A DNA stretch of 64,000 bases from Colius striatus (GCF_028858725.1 NC_084761.1:20800501-20864500), one strand, 5' to 3'. Counted from the first letter of the stretch, positions 42,301 through 52,300 are shown. Notes: generated by a model from the sequence alone, not told the origin. Made by a program: numbers and translations.

Positions 42301-42609
42301 GGGGGAACCGGGGCACAAAGGGAGAGAGCGGAGCAGGGCGCTGCTCTGCCGCCACAGCGGGACGGAGAGCGGCGAGGTGCGGAAAGGGACGCCATACCGG
42401 CGGGGAGCGGCCGCCCCGATTCCTCAGACCGGCGGGCGGCGGCCGCGTCCCCTCAGCAGGGCTGCCCTGCCCAGCGGGGCGGAACGGGGGAAAGGAGGAG
42501 GAAGAGAGCCTTCTTCCTCCTCAGGCAGGAGAGCTAGCCAGAGAACGGGTAACCTCCTCCCCGCAGGCCACCGCGACCCCTCCGCGGTTACTCACAACAA
42601 GAAGCTCAT
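6244..42609 (-). CDS. MOB1B: MOB kinase activator 1B, complete split coding sequence (6 coding exons)
   Basis: Joined coding exons on the minus strand are 42609-42596, 20585-20419, 15588-15495, 9410-9277, 7053-6890 and 6321-6244. They total 651 bases: 216 residues plus stop, the usual vertebrate MOB1 length. MOB1 proteins are globular adaptors of the Hippo pathway. Phosphorylated by MST1/2 (STK4/3), they bind and activate LATS1/2 and NDR kinases in the cytoplasm. The sequence shows the two MST sites, Thr12 and Thr35, and the zinc-binding set Cys79, Cys84, His161 and His166. Residues such as NEWVAVN and HFDPVIQLQ match MOB1B rather than MOB1A as I recall them. All introns are GT-AG and phases close exactly. 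The start is the ATG in MSFLF, the universal MOB1 N-terminus. The gene is divergent to GRSF1, as in other vertebrates. No defect is seen. Confidence 0.97.
6322..6889 (-). other. MOB1B intron 5
   Basis: A 568-base GT-AG intron. AT-rich, with nothing recognised in it. Confidence 0.85.
6890..7053 (-). CDS. MOB1B: MOB1B coding exon 5
   Basis: The acceptor TTTCTAG and donor GTAAGC flank 164 bases encoding [19 protein letters not shown] through [12 protein letters not shown]. The other zinc ligands, His161 and His166, are in the segment AHIYHQHF. The exon ends in phase 0 at residue 191. Confidence 0.97.
7950..8200 (-). repeat. Possible old CR1 LINE fragment
   Basis: Segments such as CTGGATGATGTAAGGC and TGATCTCACCAGTGCTT resemble, in reverse orientation, the CR1 stretch containing 'CTGGATGCAGTACTCCA...GGTCTCACCAGTGC'. 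The match is patchy, so this would be an old, diverged copy; borders are approximate. Confidence 0.4.
9145..9165. repeat. TA dinucleotide microsatellite
   Basis: About ten TA units preceded by ATAC, inside MOB1B intron 4, about 110 bases downstream of exon 4 in transcript sense. Likely length-polymorphic. Confidence 0.8.
9277..9410 (-). CDS. MOB1B: MOB1B coding exon 4
   Basis: The acceptor CCAACCCAG precedes 134 bases encoding [18 protein letters not shown] and on to SKI plus one base, with donor GTAAAG. This is the conserved core of the MOB fold. Confidence 0.97.
9411..15494 (-). other. MOB1B intron 3
   Basis: A 6.1-kb AT-rich GT-AG intron. The longest open frame (11277-11654, 125 codons) shows no recognisable domain. 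I see no repeat of known family and no RNA gene in it. Confidence 0.8.
15495..15588 (-). CDS. MOB1B: MOB1B coding exon 3
   Basis: Ninety-four bases between acceptor TTTACAG and donor GTAAGA encode residues 61-91 and two bases of 92, including [19 protein letters not shown]. It carries Cys79 and Cys84, half of the zinc site. Because it is short and interrupted by introns it does not stand out as a long open frame. Confidence 0.97.
15589..20418 (-). other. MOB1B intron 2
   Basis: A 4.8-kb GT-AG intron. It contains a clear CR1 fragment at 16036-16266. A 117-codon open frame at 19295-19648 is without recognisable homology and is judged chance. A small inverted repeat (CCACG-TTA-CGTGG) lies at 17225-17237. 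Confidence 0.8.
16036..16266 (-). repeat. CR1 LINE 3'-end fragment
   Basis: The plus strand reads like the reverse complement of the CR1 3' region: GAATCCCAGACTAGTCTGGG, then GTTGGAAGAGACC, GGGCAGGGACACC, ACTAGACCAGGTTGCTC, CTTCCAGGGATGGGGCAGCC and TCTCTGGGCAACTTGTCCC. Such 5'-truncated CR1 copies are the typical interspersed repeat of birds. About 230 bp remain, moderately diverged. Confidence 0.9.
20419..20585 (-). CDS. MOB1B: MOB1B coding exon 2
   Basis: Acceptor TTTTGCAG and donor GTAAGT flank 167 bases encoding the end of residue 5 through residue 60 plus one base. It includes Thr12 and Thr35, the MST1/2 phosphorylation sites that open MOB1 for LATS/NDR binding, and the segment [19 protein letters not shown]. 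Confidence 0.97.
26289..26352 (+). repeat. CR1 LINE 3' tail fragment
   Basis: A short plus-orientation copy of the CR1 3' end: GAGGTTGAACTAGATGATCT, then TCCCTTCCAGCCC and GATTCTGTGA, equivalent to the usual 'GGTTGGACTAGATGATCT...CCCTTCCAACCC...ATTCTATGATTCT'. Heavily 5'-truncated. Confidence 0.85.
29105..29109. repeat. Left target-site duplication of the solo LTR (GCTTT)
   Basis: The five bases before the LTR's TG are repeated exactly just after its final CA (29679-29683), marking a retroviral integration. Confidence 0.75.
29110..29678. mobile_element. Solo LTR of an avian endogenous retrovirus, probably ERVL-like
   Basis: A 569-bp unit begins TGTCATGGTTCAAGCTGAGC and ends in CA. It is bounded by a perfect 5-bp direct repeat (GCTTT). 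Inside are an AT-rich simple stretch rich in AATAA/TAATA units (about 29220-29310), a TATA-like TTTATATACT near 29411-29420, and text matching a common bird LTR as I recall it (for example GCAACAAAGCACCATGCAGC and AAGTGATGCACAATGCA). No internal viral region is present, so it is a solo LTR left by recombination. A 5-bp duplication is usual for ERVL-type elements. The intact duplication suggests moderate age. Orientation was not settled. Confidence 0.82.
38200..38267 (-). repeat. CR1 LINE 3' tail fragment
   Basis: The plus strand reads TGAATCATAGAATCATTTAA, then GTTGGAAAAGACC and CCAACAATTAACC, the reverse complement of the CR1 3' terminus with its ATTCTATG-type tail. Only about 70 bp are left. 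Confidence 0.9.
38403..38437. repeat. A-rich low-complexity run
   Basis: A stretch of A broken by a few C residues. A second run of about 20 A follows at 38528-38548. Neither has an adjacent recognisable retroposed gene. Confidence 0.7.
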
Positions 42610-42840
42610 GGCGACGGCGGCGGAGCGGGACCGGCGGCTGCCTGGGCTCGGCGCGGCTCGGCTCCCAATGGCAGCGGCGGCGCAGGGCTGGCGTGTGCGG
42701 GGAGAGCGCCGCGGGGCGGGGACAGGGCCCGCCGCCTCCCGCGGCCCGCCCGGCCGCCATCGCCCCCAGCGCGCCCCGCGGCCCGCGTCGCCCCTCCCCG
42801 CATCGCCCTTCACGGACGTATGTTATCGGGCACAGCTCTT
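41990..42840 (-). promoter_or_regulatory. MOB1B: MOB1B CpG-island promoter and 5' UTR
   Basis: GC-rich, CpG-dense DNA surrounds coding exon 1. A GC box (GGGGCGGGG) lies at 42713-42721, about 105 bases upstream of the ATG, and an inverted CCAAT at 42665-42669. No TATA box is apparent. An ATGGCGGC (YY1-like) motif in transcript sense is at 42760-42753. The transcription start cannot be placed from sequence; most probably it is within 42620-42800. Confidence 0.7.
42596..42609 (-). CDS. MOB1B: MOB1B coding exon 1
   Basis: Fourteen coding bases give MSFL plus two bases of the fifth codon, followed by the donor GTGAGT. The exon lies inside a CpG island. The frame is also open upstream to an in-frame ATG at 42813, but MSFLF is the conserved family start and is preferred. 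Confidence 0.93.
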
Positions 42841-43301
42841 CGCTTGAAGGTTCTCCGTCAGATGTGTGCGCGTCCCCTCCGCCTTAAAGACCTCCTGTCC
42901 CGGTCCCTCAGACAGCTTCGTCTTCCTTTCAAACTAGCATCCTGTTGTCGTCGTCCCCAAATACCCGCTTCTCCTCGTCAGGCATCCCCATCTGCCCCCT
43001 GCGGCAGCGGCCTCTGCCCCAGGGGCAGCACAGAGCACCCCGGAGGAATTTCCCCCAGCCCTGGGTGTCCCAAAGGGAACAGAGAGCAGGGCACGGCCTC
43101 CAGACACACACTGTCCTGGAGTCGACCTCAGTGCTACTCTGGGACACAATGTCCCAGCTGTCCCTTGGTGATACTCCTTGGGCACTGGCATTACAGAAAT
43201 TCCTTAGACAGCCTTTAGGTAGTCCTGGCAGTGAAAACCCTGTGGTTTGCTACCAAACATGACAGGAGAATCATGAGAAATGCCTGAGCAATAATGCAAT
43301 C

Positions 43302-43790
43302 TAGAATCATCTTCTTTGGAAAACTTTTGGAAAAGATCATTAATTCCAACCACTAACTTCACACTGTCAAGCCCACCACTAAACCATGTCCCTCAGCACC
43401 TCAGCTATACAGCTTTTCGATACTTCCAGGGATGGAGAGTCTACCACTTCTCTAGACAGCCTGTGCCAGTGTCTAACCCTCCAATATAAACCTCCCCTGG
43501 CATAAGCTGAGGCCGTTTCCTCTTGTCCTATCCCTCATTACTCAGGAGAAGAAACGGACACCTACCTCGCCACAACCTTAGTTATAGAGAGTGACAAGGT
43601 CTCTGAGCCTCCTCCAGGCTAAACACCTCCCAGCTCATTGTAAGACTTGTTTTCTAGACCTTTCACCAGCTTTATTGCGTGGCTCTGGACATTCTTCAGC
43701 ACCTCAATGTCTTTCTTGAAGTGAGAACCCCAAAACTGAACACAGTATATTCATCCCTCTTCTACCAGTGGAGCAAGCCTGAGAGGTACA
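43302..43790 (-). repeat. CR1 LINE fragment, about 490 bp
   Basis: This is the longest CR1 piece in the window. In reverse orientation it shows CTAGAATCAT near its tail, then CCACTAAACCATGTCCCTCA, CTTCCAGGGATGGAGA, CAGCCTGTGCCAGTGTCTAA, CCTCCTCCAGGCTAAAC and CCCCAAAACTGAACACAGTA, which follow the CR1 3' region in order. Many small differences imply an old insertion. Confidence 0.92.
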
Positions 43791-44147
43791 GTTCAACTCA
43801 TTTAGCGTGTCACATCAGGGACTAAAACCACATTACAATTTCATTATTTATGCCATCTGAGATTCCTTGAGCACTCAGTCTTCATTTTCCAGGTGCACGA
43901 CAAAGGGATTCATGTACCCAACCCACAGATAACCACTGTGGCCATAAAAAGAATAGAGATCTTAACTGGCATTTCTGCCCTCCTCATTCAACATATCTGA
44001 CTTTAAGTACATGTGTCAAAATGGCTTTCAGTATCTTCACACAAATGTTTGTGAGCAAGTTCAACTCAGCTGGTTAGGGCGAGCAGTGAGTTAAGAAAGG
44101 ACACACCTCAGAAGTGAAGATACAGGCAGCTGCCAACTGTTGAGGTA

Positions 44148-44165
44148 AAAAAAAGCGCTTTTTTT
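44148..44165. repeat. Perfect 18-bp palindrome A7-GCGC-T7
   Basis: Seven A, GCGC, seven T form an exact palindrome in unique intergenic DNA. It could extrude as a hairpin or simply be chance in AT-rich sequence. Confidence 0.6.
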
Positions 44166-46164
44166 CTTACAAACCCTTGACAGGTCCTTCACCTAATCTC
44201 CACTAGCAACAATCTCACCATGCATGAGCGTGGTTAAAAACTGTGTGTCCTCCCTTTTGGGGAAATAAGATGTGCAGCATAGAGCATCATTTCAGACAAG
44301 TACAATCACATCTTAGCTGGCAATATTTATCCCACAGGGTGCTGTTCCCAGACAAGAGGGCCGTTCTGTGAAGCGCAAACCAAAGGTGCGCAGTACCTTG
44401 CAAAAGATGACTGACAGCTCATTTGACACCAGATAAGAGCTGCCATTCATGTTTTTGGGGTCTGGGGACCATTCTCTGGGGATCTCTACCTCCCATTCCT
44501 AAACCAGGACCAATGCCCTTAATATTGGTCTTTGTCTGGGTCGCTTTATATGTTCCAGGGGAAACAAAGATAGACAGCAGAATCCTGAATGCTTCAAAAT
44601 AAAATATATTCAAGTGAAATAAGGACCACACATTCCACTGTAGACTTAACCACATCCAAGCACCACTTCTTTATGGCAGCAATTACAATCCCAGGGTGTA
44701 ATTCCATGTGAAAATCTATCTCTGCTTTGGTAAGAAGCCTGCTGGATTTCAGAGAGGGGTCAGGACAGTCAGCATGACTCCCAGAGATTCCCTCCTGCCC
44801 CAAAGGGATTATGCAAGCCCTGGCAACCCCGCCAAGCTCATGCTGCTGCAGGTCGGTCGGAAGAAGACTTTCAGGTTAATTAGCAGGCAAATTCAGTACA
44901 TCAGAATATGCTACAGTCCCACACAGCATTTCTTTTCTGAATGGCACATAAGGGGTTTCAGCTATAATGCCTTATGTCTGCTTCTCTCATGTTTTTAAAT
45001 GCTGAAACTGCATTTTTTATGTTTCTGTCTCTGTCCTTCAGACCAAGTCAGAATGCCAGGTCAGTGCATTTCTAAGTAAATTAAAATTACATCACTCTTT
45101 GTAAGATGCTTTTAAAATCAACTGCTTTACTGGGCAGTGAGGGTGTAATTAAAAAGCATTTCATGACGTTTGCAATTTTGCTTTTGGCTGCATGCGCAGG
45201 AGCAGGCATGAAATGGGTCTTGGGGCACTTTTTAACAGATGCTGCTAGACTGAGTTGGCCACGTAAATCCAAGTAAAAAAAAAATTGCTGATGTTTCTGG
45301 TGCATTCCATGCTGGATCACGAATAACCTCCATTCTCTGTTGCCACCCATACACTTCCTTCTACCCACAGAATGTTTTATTTTAGCGGCAAGTTAAAATT
45401 AAACGTCTGCAGCAGTCGGTAGAAAATACTTGTCCTGGGTGGCTGTCAGGAGAAGTGGTTATGTAATGTGTACATTTTATGCCTAATATTGGTCTATTTG
45501 GGATGGCATCACAAGGGTCACATCAAGCGCTCGCTTCAGACACTGCCGATAGATGGGACTGGCAGCGTGCTGCAGTCTTACATAAGAGTTGAACTGCTCG
45601 GTTGCTCCAGGAAAGGCACAGCGACGCACCCGTGGCCTCACATCTGTCAGTTCTGTTTAGCTGCTATGCCGTAGAGCTTAAAGAATTACTCTGAAAGGGC
45701 CCTCAAGCTGACTAAGTGCTTTGGTCCTGAAGGGAAGTTTCCAGCTCGGTACACACAGCTGAAAAAAAAAAAAAGTTCAACAGTTAACATCACAAAACTT
45801 AATATGTATGTTATCAGCAATACAAAGAAACTACATTTTGTTTTGAAAGACAAATAATGCAGTATTTAACTACCAAGCACTGTAAACATTCTCCTCACAT
45901 TCTAGATTAAGCCAAGAGCAGCTATCAATTTTTTTAATTGGACACTTGTTTGTTCATTACAGTAAGGGATTTGATTTGTGAATAACTGACGCATTTAAGT
46001 ATCAGATCCAACTTGTGGTATGGACTTGTAATTGTCCTCTACAAAATAAAAATGCAATGCATGAGGAAATTACAGGAACTGTGAGGTTATTACACAGCAG
46101 TCCTAAGAGTCACCATCACTCTAGGGCTGGCATAGTGCAACTCAGCAGCCTGATTATTGCTGGA

Positions 46165-46290
46165 CTGTAGCAAACTGCCTGAACACGTTCCTGTGCAACC
46201 TGAGCAAGGTGAACCTGCTTTAGTAGGAAGCTGGACCAGATGATCTCTAGAGGTGCCTTCCAACCTGCACAATCTGGGATTCCATGAAGA
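46165..46290 (+). repeat. CR1 LINE 3' tail fragment
   Basis: Plus-orientation CR1 end: GAACCTGCTTTAGTAGGAAG, then CTGGACCAGATGATCTCTAG, GGTGCCTTCCAACC and GATTCCATGAAG. It ends in the degenerate tail and is truncated at its 5' side. Confidence 0.9.
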
Positions 46291-48479
46291 GCAATAAATT
46301 CATCCCTCTGTCGCCCTCAGCCTGGTTACAGTGCTCAGATGTGTTAGTCCTGCTACAACGTTCAGGCGCTTCAGTAATGTTTCAGAAATAAATTATTTGC
46401 ATAGGATCTGCTCCACAAATCTCATGTTTATGGTGTGGACGTGGACTGTTGGGGGGGTTAATGCTACCTCTATTTCTCCATGCAAACCATGCTCTCCTGT
46501 TTCCCAGAGGTGGTGAGCTTGCTCAGGCTAAGCACGCTGTCTCCTGCTGAATGCAAGGTTGCAGATGAACAATTGTATAATAGGCTAATCTGTGCCAGCA
46601 AATGGTAGCACCCCATGGCTCAAGTAACTTAAAGCTAGATTAATAATTTTGGAAAATATGATGACAGAAGGCCAATTTCTCTTGATAACAGATTACACAG
46701 AGTGGTAAGTAATTTCCTATTATAAGCATTTTAGTATCAGCTCAAAAGATTTTTCTTTTCCTCTGATCAAACTATAGTTGATATTAATTATTCTAAACAA
46801 TAACCTGTTTAGCGTTAGGTGTTGAAAAGGGCATCTTCCAAGGCAAATAAATCTAACATCTTGGTCAACAGCAGCATGGAGATGCATCTCCTGAGGTTTT
46901 TTATTTTTACTTCCAGCAACAGATTCCCACTCGTAAGCAGACTTCCTTCAACACCAGTTCTGTTAAGTGAATAAAGGCAAATTCTACTGTCCTAGGAATA
47001 TGCTTTTTTCCCCTGATGGTGGCTGCAGAGGCTTTGACTCCTCACATTTGCTAAGGAAGCTCTAAGATTCCTGGAAAACTTCAGTGCCCTAGAAAATGGT
47101 GCCCTCTAAAGGTAACTTGCACATGCTGAGAAGCTACTAGACAAACAGCAGCGGGATATTTTAAGTAAATACATTGAAGGAAAAAATGGGTGAAAGATGT
47201 GCATGTCTTAAAAGAGATTCTTGCCCCCTGCTTGGTTCACAAGAGGAATGTGCATAACATTCCCGTGCTCTGTAAGATTCACAAATCCGCCTATCCAATT
47301 AAAGCATGAAAGCTAATCCAGATAAAGACAAGTGTTCAAGATGAATTCCTATAGTTATCTTAATTTCACGCTCCTGTAAAATTGGCCTGCTTACATACAG
47401 GAGGTCTTGAAAAGAAACCTGATGTGTACACTATGAAATACTGGAATGTGAACCACTTCAGCACTGAGGTCAACATTCCTTTGAAAATGTGTGCAATATG
47501 TGATCTACGCTGAAAATTCCACAGAGTGCTGTTGTCAAGAGACCTTGCTATTATCAAGGTAACAGTATGTCATATGAAAGTTTGTTGCAAGAAATAGTTT
47601 ATAAAAGCAAATGCCAGCAGCAAGACGACATAAAATAGCTTGTCAACATTTTCAACACAGAGGTAAGAAACATTCAAGGCTTCCAAGAAATCATTGGGTT
47701 GGCTGTACAACAAGCTGAAAGACTTCTGTTGAAAAACCCAATATGGTGTTTTGAATGACAGTTTGCAATGGCTTGAGATTGCAACTCTTATTTGGTGATC
47801 CCAAGACTAGAACTAGAGGATGCATGACAGAAGAGGAAAATCTTCCCTGTTGTGGCTGTCACCGTCTTCCCGACGCTGAGGTCCACATGCCTGGAATGTC
47901 CTCTTTCTGAACATGTGCTCGGATACCTGCCTACATCCCCTGGATCTAAGGCTCCACATTCTCCCTTGGCTTCTTCCACTGTTGGAGGGCTTATTTTTTT
48001 TTGCTTTGGCTTGTCTTTGTCTCTTCCTGCTCATTTTGTGTCATGCAAAGATTTTTCTTTTGGGTTCAGCATAATCTACCTTCCCCACGTGTGTACTTAC
48101 AGGAAGCCATTGCTGGCTCTTCTTCCCTTATTCCTCTTAGATGCATCAATAGGAGGAATCCAGACGACCTGAATGGCATATGCTCCTTGCAGACACGTTC
48201 AGCCAGTAGTGCCTCTGGTATGTAAGACTGTCAAGGTAGGATGGGAGTGAGGGGGAAAAAATCATCTCTCCTATAAAGTCTGCAGGGAAGGGGCGTAAAA
48301 AATTGTGATCCTCGAGTCTGACTTAAAACTTTACATTGCAAATATACTGTAGGTGGGGTTTTTTCCTCCCAGTTCGATTTAAAAAAAAGTAGAAACGTTA
48401 GTGATGACAGAAGCACTGAATAAGCGTAAGCCGGTAATTACTTGTCATGAATCGCTGAACCACGCTTCTCTGTCCACCT

Positions 48480-49330
48480 CTGTCAGTTCACGAGCATTTC
48501 ACCCACAACTCCCTTCCCGCTGGCCCCGAACGCCTTCTGCTCGGCACTGCGGGCCCGCAGACCACCCGGCTGTTCCCCCGTCCCGTCCTGTCCTTCCACG
48601 CCTGGAGCCCAGACGGCGAGTGGGTAGCGGCCATCCGCCACGCGGCGGGCGCCGGGAGGCCTCGACGCGCCCAGCCCCAAGGGCCCGCTCGGGCCGCCGA
48701 GGAACGGGCCGCACGGCAGCCGCTTCCCCTGGCGCACACGCGGCGCTCCGCCCGGCCCGGCCCCGCTGGCGCCTCCTGGGAAGGGGAGGCGGAGCCCCCG
48801 CGCCGAGCCCCGCCCGTCGGCCATGGCCGCCGCCAGCGTCGCACGCCGCGGCCTGTGTGCCCTCCTGCTCGGCAGCCGCCGGCCGCTGCCGCCCTGGCTG
48901 CGCCCGCCGCCCGCCCGCGGCCTCCCCCGCGCCGCCGCCGGGCCGGGGCCGGGCGCGCCGCCGGCCCGCGCCGCGCTCTGCGCTGCCGTCCGCACATACA
49001 GCCAGGTAGGGGGCGCGGGGACGGGGCCCAAAATGGCGGCGGCGCGCGGCCGAGGGGCCGGAGGGACGCTGAGGGGCCGGAGCAGACCCCGCCGGTCCGC
49101 AGCCCCGGACGGCCCTGGGCGGGGAGCGGGGAAACGCGGCCGTCGGGGGGGGAATCGGGCGGGCCTCCGCCGCCCCAAGGGTAGCCCCCGCCGCCTCGGC
49201 AGGGCAGCGAGGCCGGGAGAGCCGGCGGCGCCCCGCGCCCGCATCCCTGGCCGGCCGGCCGCTGCTGCCCCCGCCGTGTGCGCCGGCACACGCTACTCCC
49301 CGCGCCGCGCAAGGGCCGCCTCGCAGGCAG
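48480..49330 (+). promoter_or_regulatory. GRSF1: GRSF1 CpG-island promoter
   Basis: Very GC-rich, CpG-dense DNA spans the first exon and start of intron 1. An Sp1-type site (GCCCCGCCC) lies at 48807-48815, just before the ATG at 48823, and a strong YY1-type motif (AAAATGGCGGC) at 49030-49040, shortly after exon 1. No TATA box is evident. The arrangement is typical of a nuclear gene for a mitochondrial or housekeeping protein. The start site itself cannot be fixed. Confidence 0.75.
48823..49005 (+). CDS. GRSF1: GRSF1 exon 1: mitochondrial targeting segment
   Basis: Sixty-one codons starting MAAASVARRGLCALLLGSRR and ending AAVRTYSQ, with no Asp or Glu. The donor is GTAGGG and the exon ends in phase 0. 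The composition is that of a cleavable mitochondrial presequence. Confidence 0.92.
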
Positions 49331-52300
49331 CTACCTACCGAGCTGCAGCCTCACGCCGACTCATCGCGGCTTGCTTTTGCTTCTTGGTGACAGGTTACAG
49401 ATGCGCCACCCCAGGAAGGTCACCTCTCGGAGGAGGAATCATCCAAGGCAGAAAGTGATGTCTTTCTCGTCAGGGCACAAGGATTCCCCTTCTCCTGCAC
49501 CGAGGAAGACGTGCTTACCTTCTTTGAGAGTACGGGAGTTCATTTTGCTGTGTAGCTGTTCACTGAGTTATTCAATCCAATTGTTAATGGTTAGGTAACA
49601 AAAAGAAAGTGTAAATACTGTTAGAGAAATAAAAGGTTTTTAAATGGCTGCAAAATTATTCAGTTTTTGCATATAAAATGAATAGTCTTTCAAACTGCTG
49701 GACAGTGGCTAGAAATTCATCCTTACAGCATTTTATGTTTAACTGAGCAAGCCTTTTCCTTCTTTAAAGACCACTGTTGTTGGATTTTTTGCTAGCTACC
49801 GTTTCTAAAACAAACTAGAGGGTTGTTTACGTAGTTTAAACTTCAGTGTTGCTTTCTAATTAGTAGCCTCGTGCATACCTTCGCAGGGCTGATCCTTCCA
49901 TACCGTCACATGATAATGCATCCTTCCAGGGTGGGCTAGATGGTCAGGTGCGAGTTTGTCAGTGGATTAATAACCTGTCAAACTAAATTGAAGTGCTAGG
50001 GAAAGGGATCATAGAGCAGGAAGAGTATAGCTATAGAGACAGAAAGACTGTAGTATTCATTTTCCATTTGAGATAACTTAGGAACAATCTGGCCTATGAC
50101 AGAATATGTACTATTGAGTTATGCAGGCTGTGGAAGCTAGCAGATGCCAAATGGGTTTTGGGTTACAGACTGATAAGCATTGTGCGTTAGAGTTAAGGTT
50201 AGAAATGGGAGTGTGCTATCGTGTGTTCCTTGATTTCTAGGCTGTAGAATTCGAAACGGTGAGAACGGCATACACTTCCTCTTAAACAGGGATGGCAGAC
50301 GCAGGGGAGATGCCTTGATTGAGCTGGAGTCGAAAGCTGATGTCCAGAGAGCGTTGGAAAAGCACCTGAGGTACATGGGCCCACGCTACGTGAAAGGTGA
50401 GTTGGAAATGGCGGAAGTTACTTTAAAAGAAAACTCATGAAGTGAGTAAGAGCTGCATGAATAATTAAGCAGTGTGAGAGGACAGCATGGAGAGATTCAG
50501 TGTGTGGAACAGAGCAGCACGTGAACCAACAAGGCACCCTCCAGCCAGACTTCCGAGGCTGGACAGGAAAAACAAAGTGGCTTGTGCAGTGAGGGGCACC
50601 ACTGCAGGACAGAGTGGGACAGACGGAAGCAACGTTGGGTTTTGTAGGGGTTAAAAAAGCTGCCTTAGAAGGATGTCTGCAGAGTGCCAGCTTCTGAGTG
50701 CCATGAAGAAGACGTGTAGTGTGCCCCTGTTCCTTGCAGTTTTTGAAGTACACGACAGTGATGTAGAAGGCTTACTGCGGAGTCTGCGGGACGAGTCACA
50801 AGCCATGAACGATGGAGTGGTACTACTCAGAGGCCTTCCCTTCAGCTCCACTGAGGAGGATATTGCTGATTTCTTCTCAGGTAACTCAGCCTAGTTTGTG
50901 CTCTTCAGTTACAAGGCATTTACTTCTCCAAGTTCTTAGATAGGTGGGTGTTACTCTAAGTGAGGAAAGCCAAAGCATGAGCAGCCTTGAACACCTTAAA
51001 CAAGGAGTGTAATCCCTCTGCAGCCAGAAGGTAACTACAGCTTTCTGAACAAGCTTTTGGCTGACAGATTTTCTTGCAGCTTGGACTTTGTGCAAGTTTG
51101 ACCTAGGATCAGTACTTGCAGCACTCCTTTGGGACCAAGGCAAGGCACAAGAGGAATCTAGATCCTATTGTTGGCAATTGGATGGCTACCCATGCATCAA
51201 TTAGCAAACTGAAGAGAGGCAAAACTGCCTTTAGGGTAGTTCCAGTTCAAGGGAGTGCAGCGTGGCTGTTCACAGCTGTATAATCATGACAAGTCACTTC
51301 AAACTGATAACAGCTAATTTATTTTTTCCTGTTACTGGCTTGTTGTGAAAGTTCACTGCACCCTTTGTCAGCTCAGCACATACTGCACAGGGCTTGTGTG
51401 CATGCTCATGTCTCACACTGGACACTAGAGCAAGCCAGGTGGTTGCTCCTTGCATTCGTTAGGAAAGCAGCCTTTCTGGGTTTGGCAAGAGCAACTGACA
51501 ATTTCTTAGGTAAAGTTACAGTTGTAAATAAACCAAAACCAGTTTTCCCCCCCTCTTCCACTCTGGGGTGGGGTGTGCACAGAGTTCCATAGCACTAAGG
51601 CTCAGAAGAACCACTGTCATTCCAAAAGCGAAGGCCACTGATAGTAAGTTTTTCAGTTAGTAACCAGCATTTCAATATGTTTGAAGGTATCTAGTAGCTG
51701 AGTTCTCACAATGAGGTGACTAGCATTGTGGAGCAAATATTGCCACTTCTTTAGGAGCTTGGGGAGACACTTGGAGAAAGTGCCAGAGCTTAAAGAGGTA
51801 TTCACAAGCATTCCTGGGAAAAGTAAGTGTAGTAGCCCAATGCAGCATGCACTCAGTGTTATTTCAGATAAAGCTACTTACCTGACTACAGGCTCACCAA
51901 CTACAGGGCACAGAAACTGAAATTTGGTGAATTTGACCTGGGTGTTAAAGAAGTGGGGGGAAATTACCATAATAATAAAATAAAGTTTCAAGAATATTTG
52001 TGCTGTGGACCTCCTTCTTGTCTAGAACCTGGATTCACTTGTTATTTTCATAGTTATTTGAAACCTCAAGTTGATTCATTATTAGCAATTAAGGCTTCCA
52101 TGAAAGCCAACTTAAATGAAGCCAGGAAACTGGAGTTAAAAGTTAAAAAAAAGATACAAAGGCCAGCATGAGCAGTAGTTTCAGAGCTATTTAACTGCCT
52201 GATTAGCTTGTCAAAAGCCAGGAAGAAGGTGTCTCTCTGAGCTATGGCACAAGGTCCTGACAACATAAATGCCTTTTTCTCCCCACCCTTCTATAGGTTT

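Larger units (their letters stand above)
20586..42595 (-). other. MOB1B intron 1 (22 kb)
   Basis: The first intron makes up about 60% of the gene. Recognised content is a CR1 tail at 26289-26352, a solo LTR at 29110-29678, a CR1 tail at 38200-38267 and A-rich runs at 38403-38437 and 38528-38548. The end nearest exon 1 (about 41990 onward) belongs to the CpG island. The open frames in the rest are short and none resembles a known protein. No other gene or RNA was recognised. Confidence 0.8.
42850..48480. other. Intergenic region between divergent MOB1B and GRSF1
   Basis: About 5.6 kb separate the two CpG islands. It holds two CR1 fragments (43302-43790 and 46165-46290) and a perfect A7-GCGC-T7 palindrome at 44148-44165. 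The open frames are short and without recognisable homology. No RNA gene was recognised. Confidence 0.75.

Noticed and set aside
42035-42847. 270-codon open frame on the plus strand, antisense to MOB1B exon 1
   Set aside because: It lies in a CpG island where stop codons are rare; its Arg/Pro/Ala/Gly composition and lack of any domain mark it as a GC artefact.
48483-49312. 268- and 274-codon open frames on the minus strand, antisense to GRSF1 exon 1
   Set aside because: Two overlapping frames are open at once in the same CpG island, as expected from composition. Neither has a recognisable domain, and the sense frame is clearly GRSF1.
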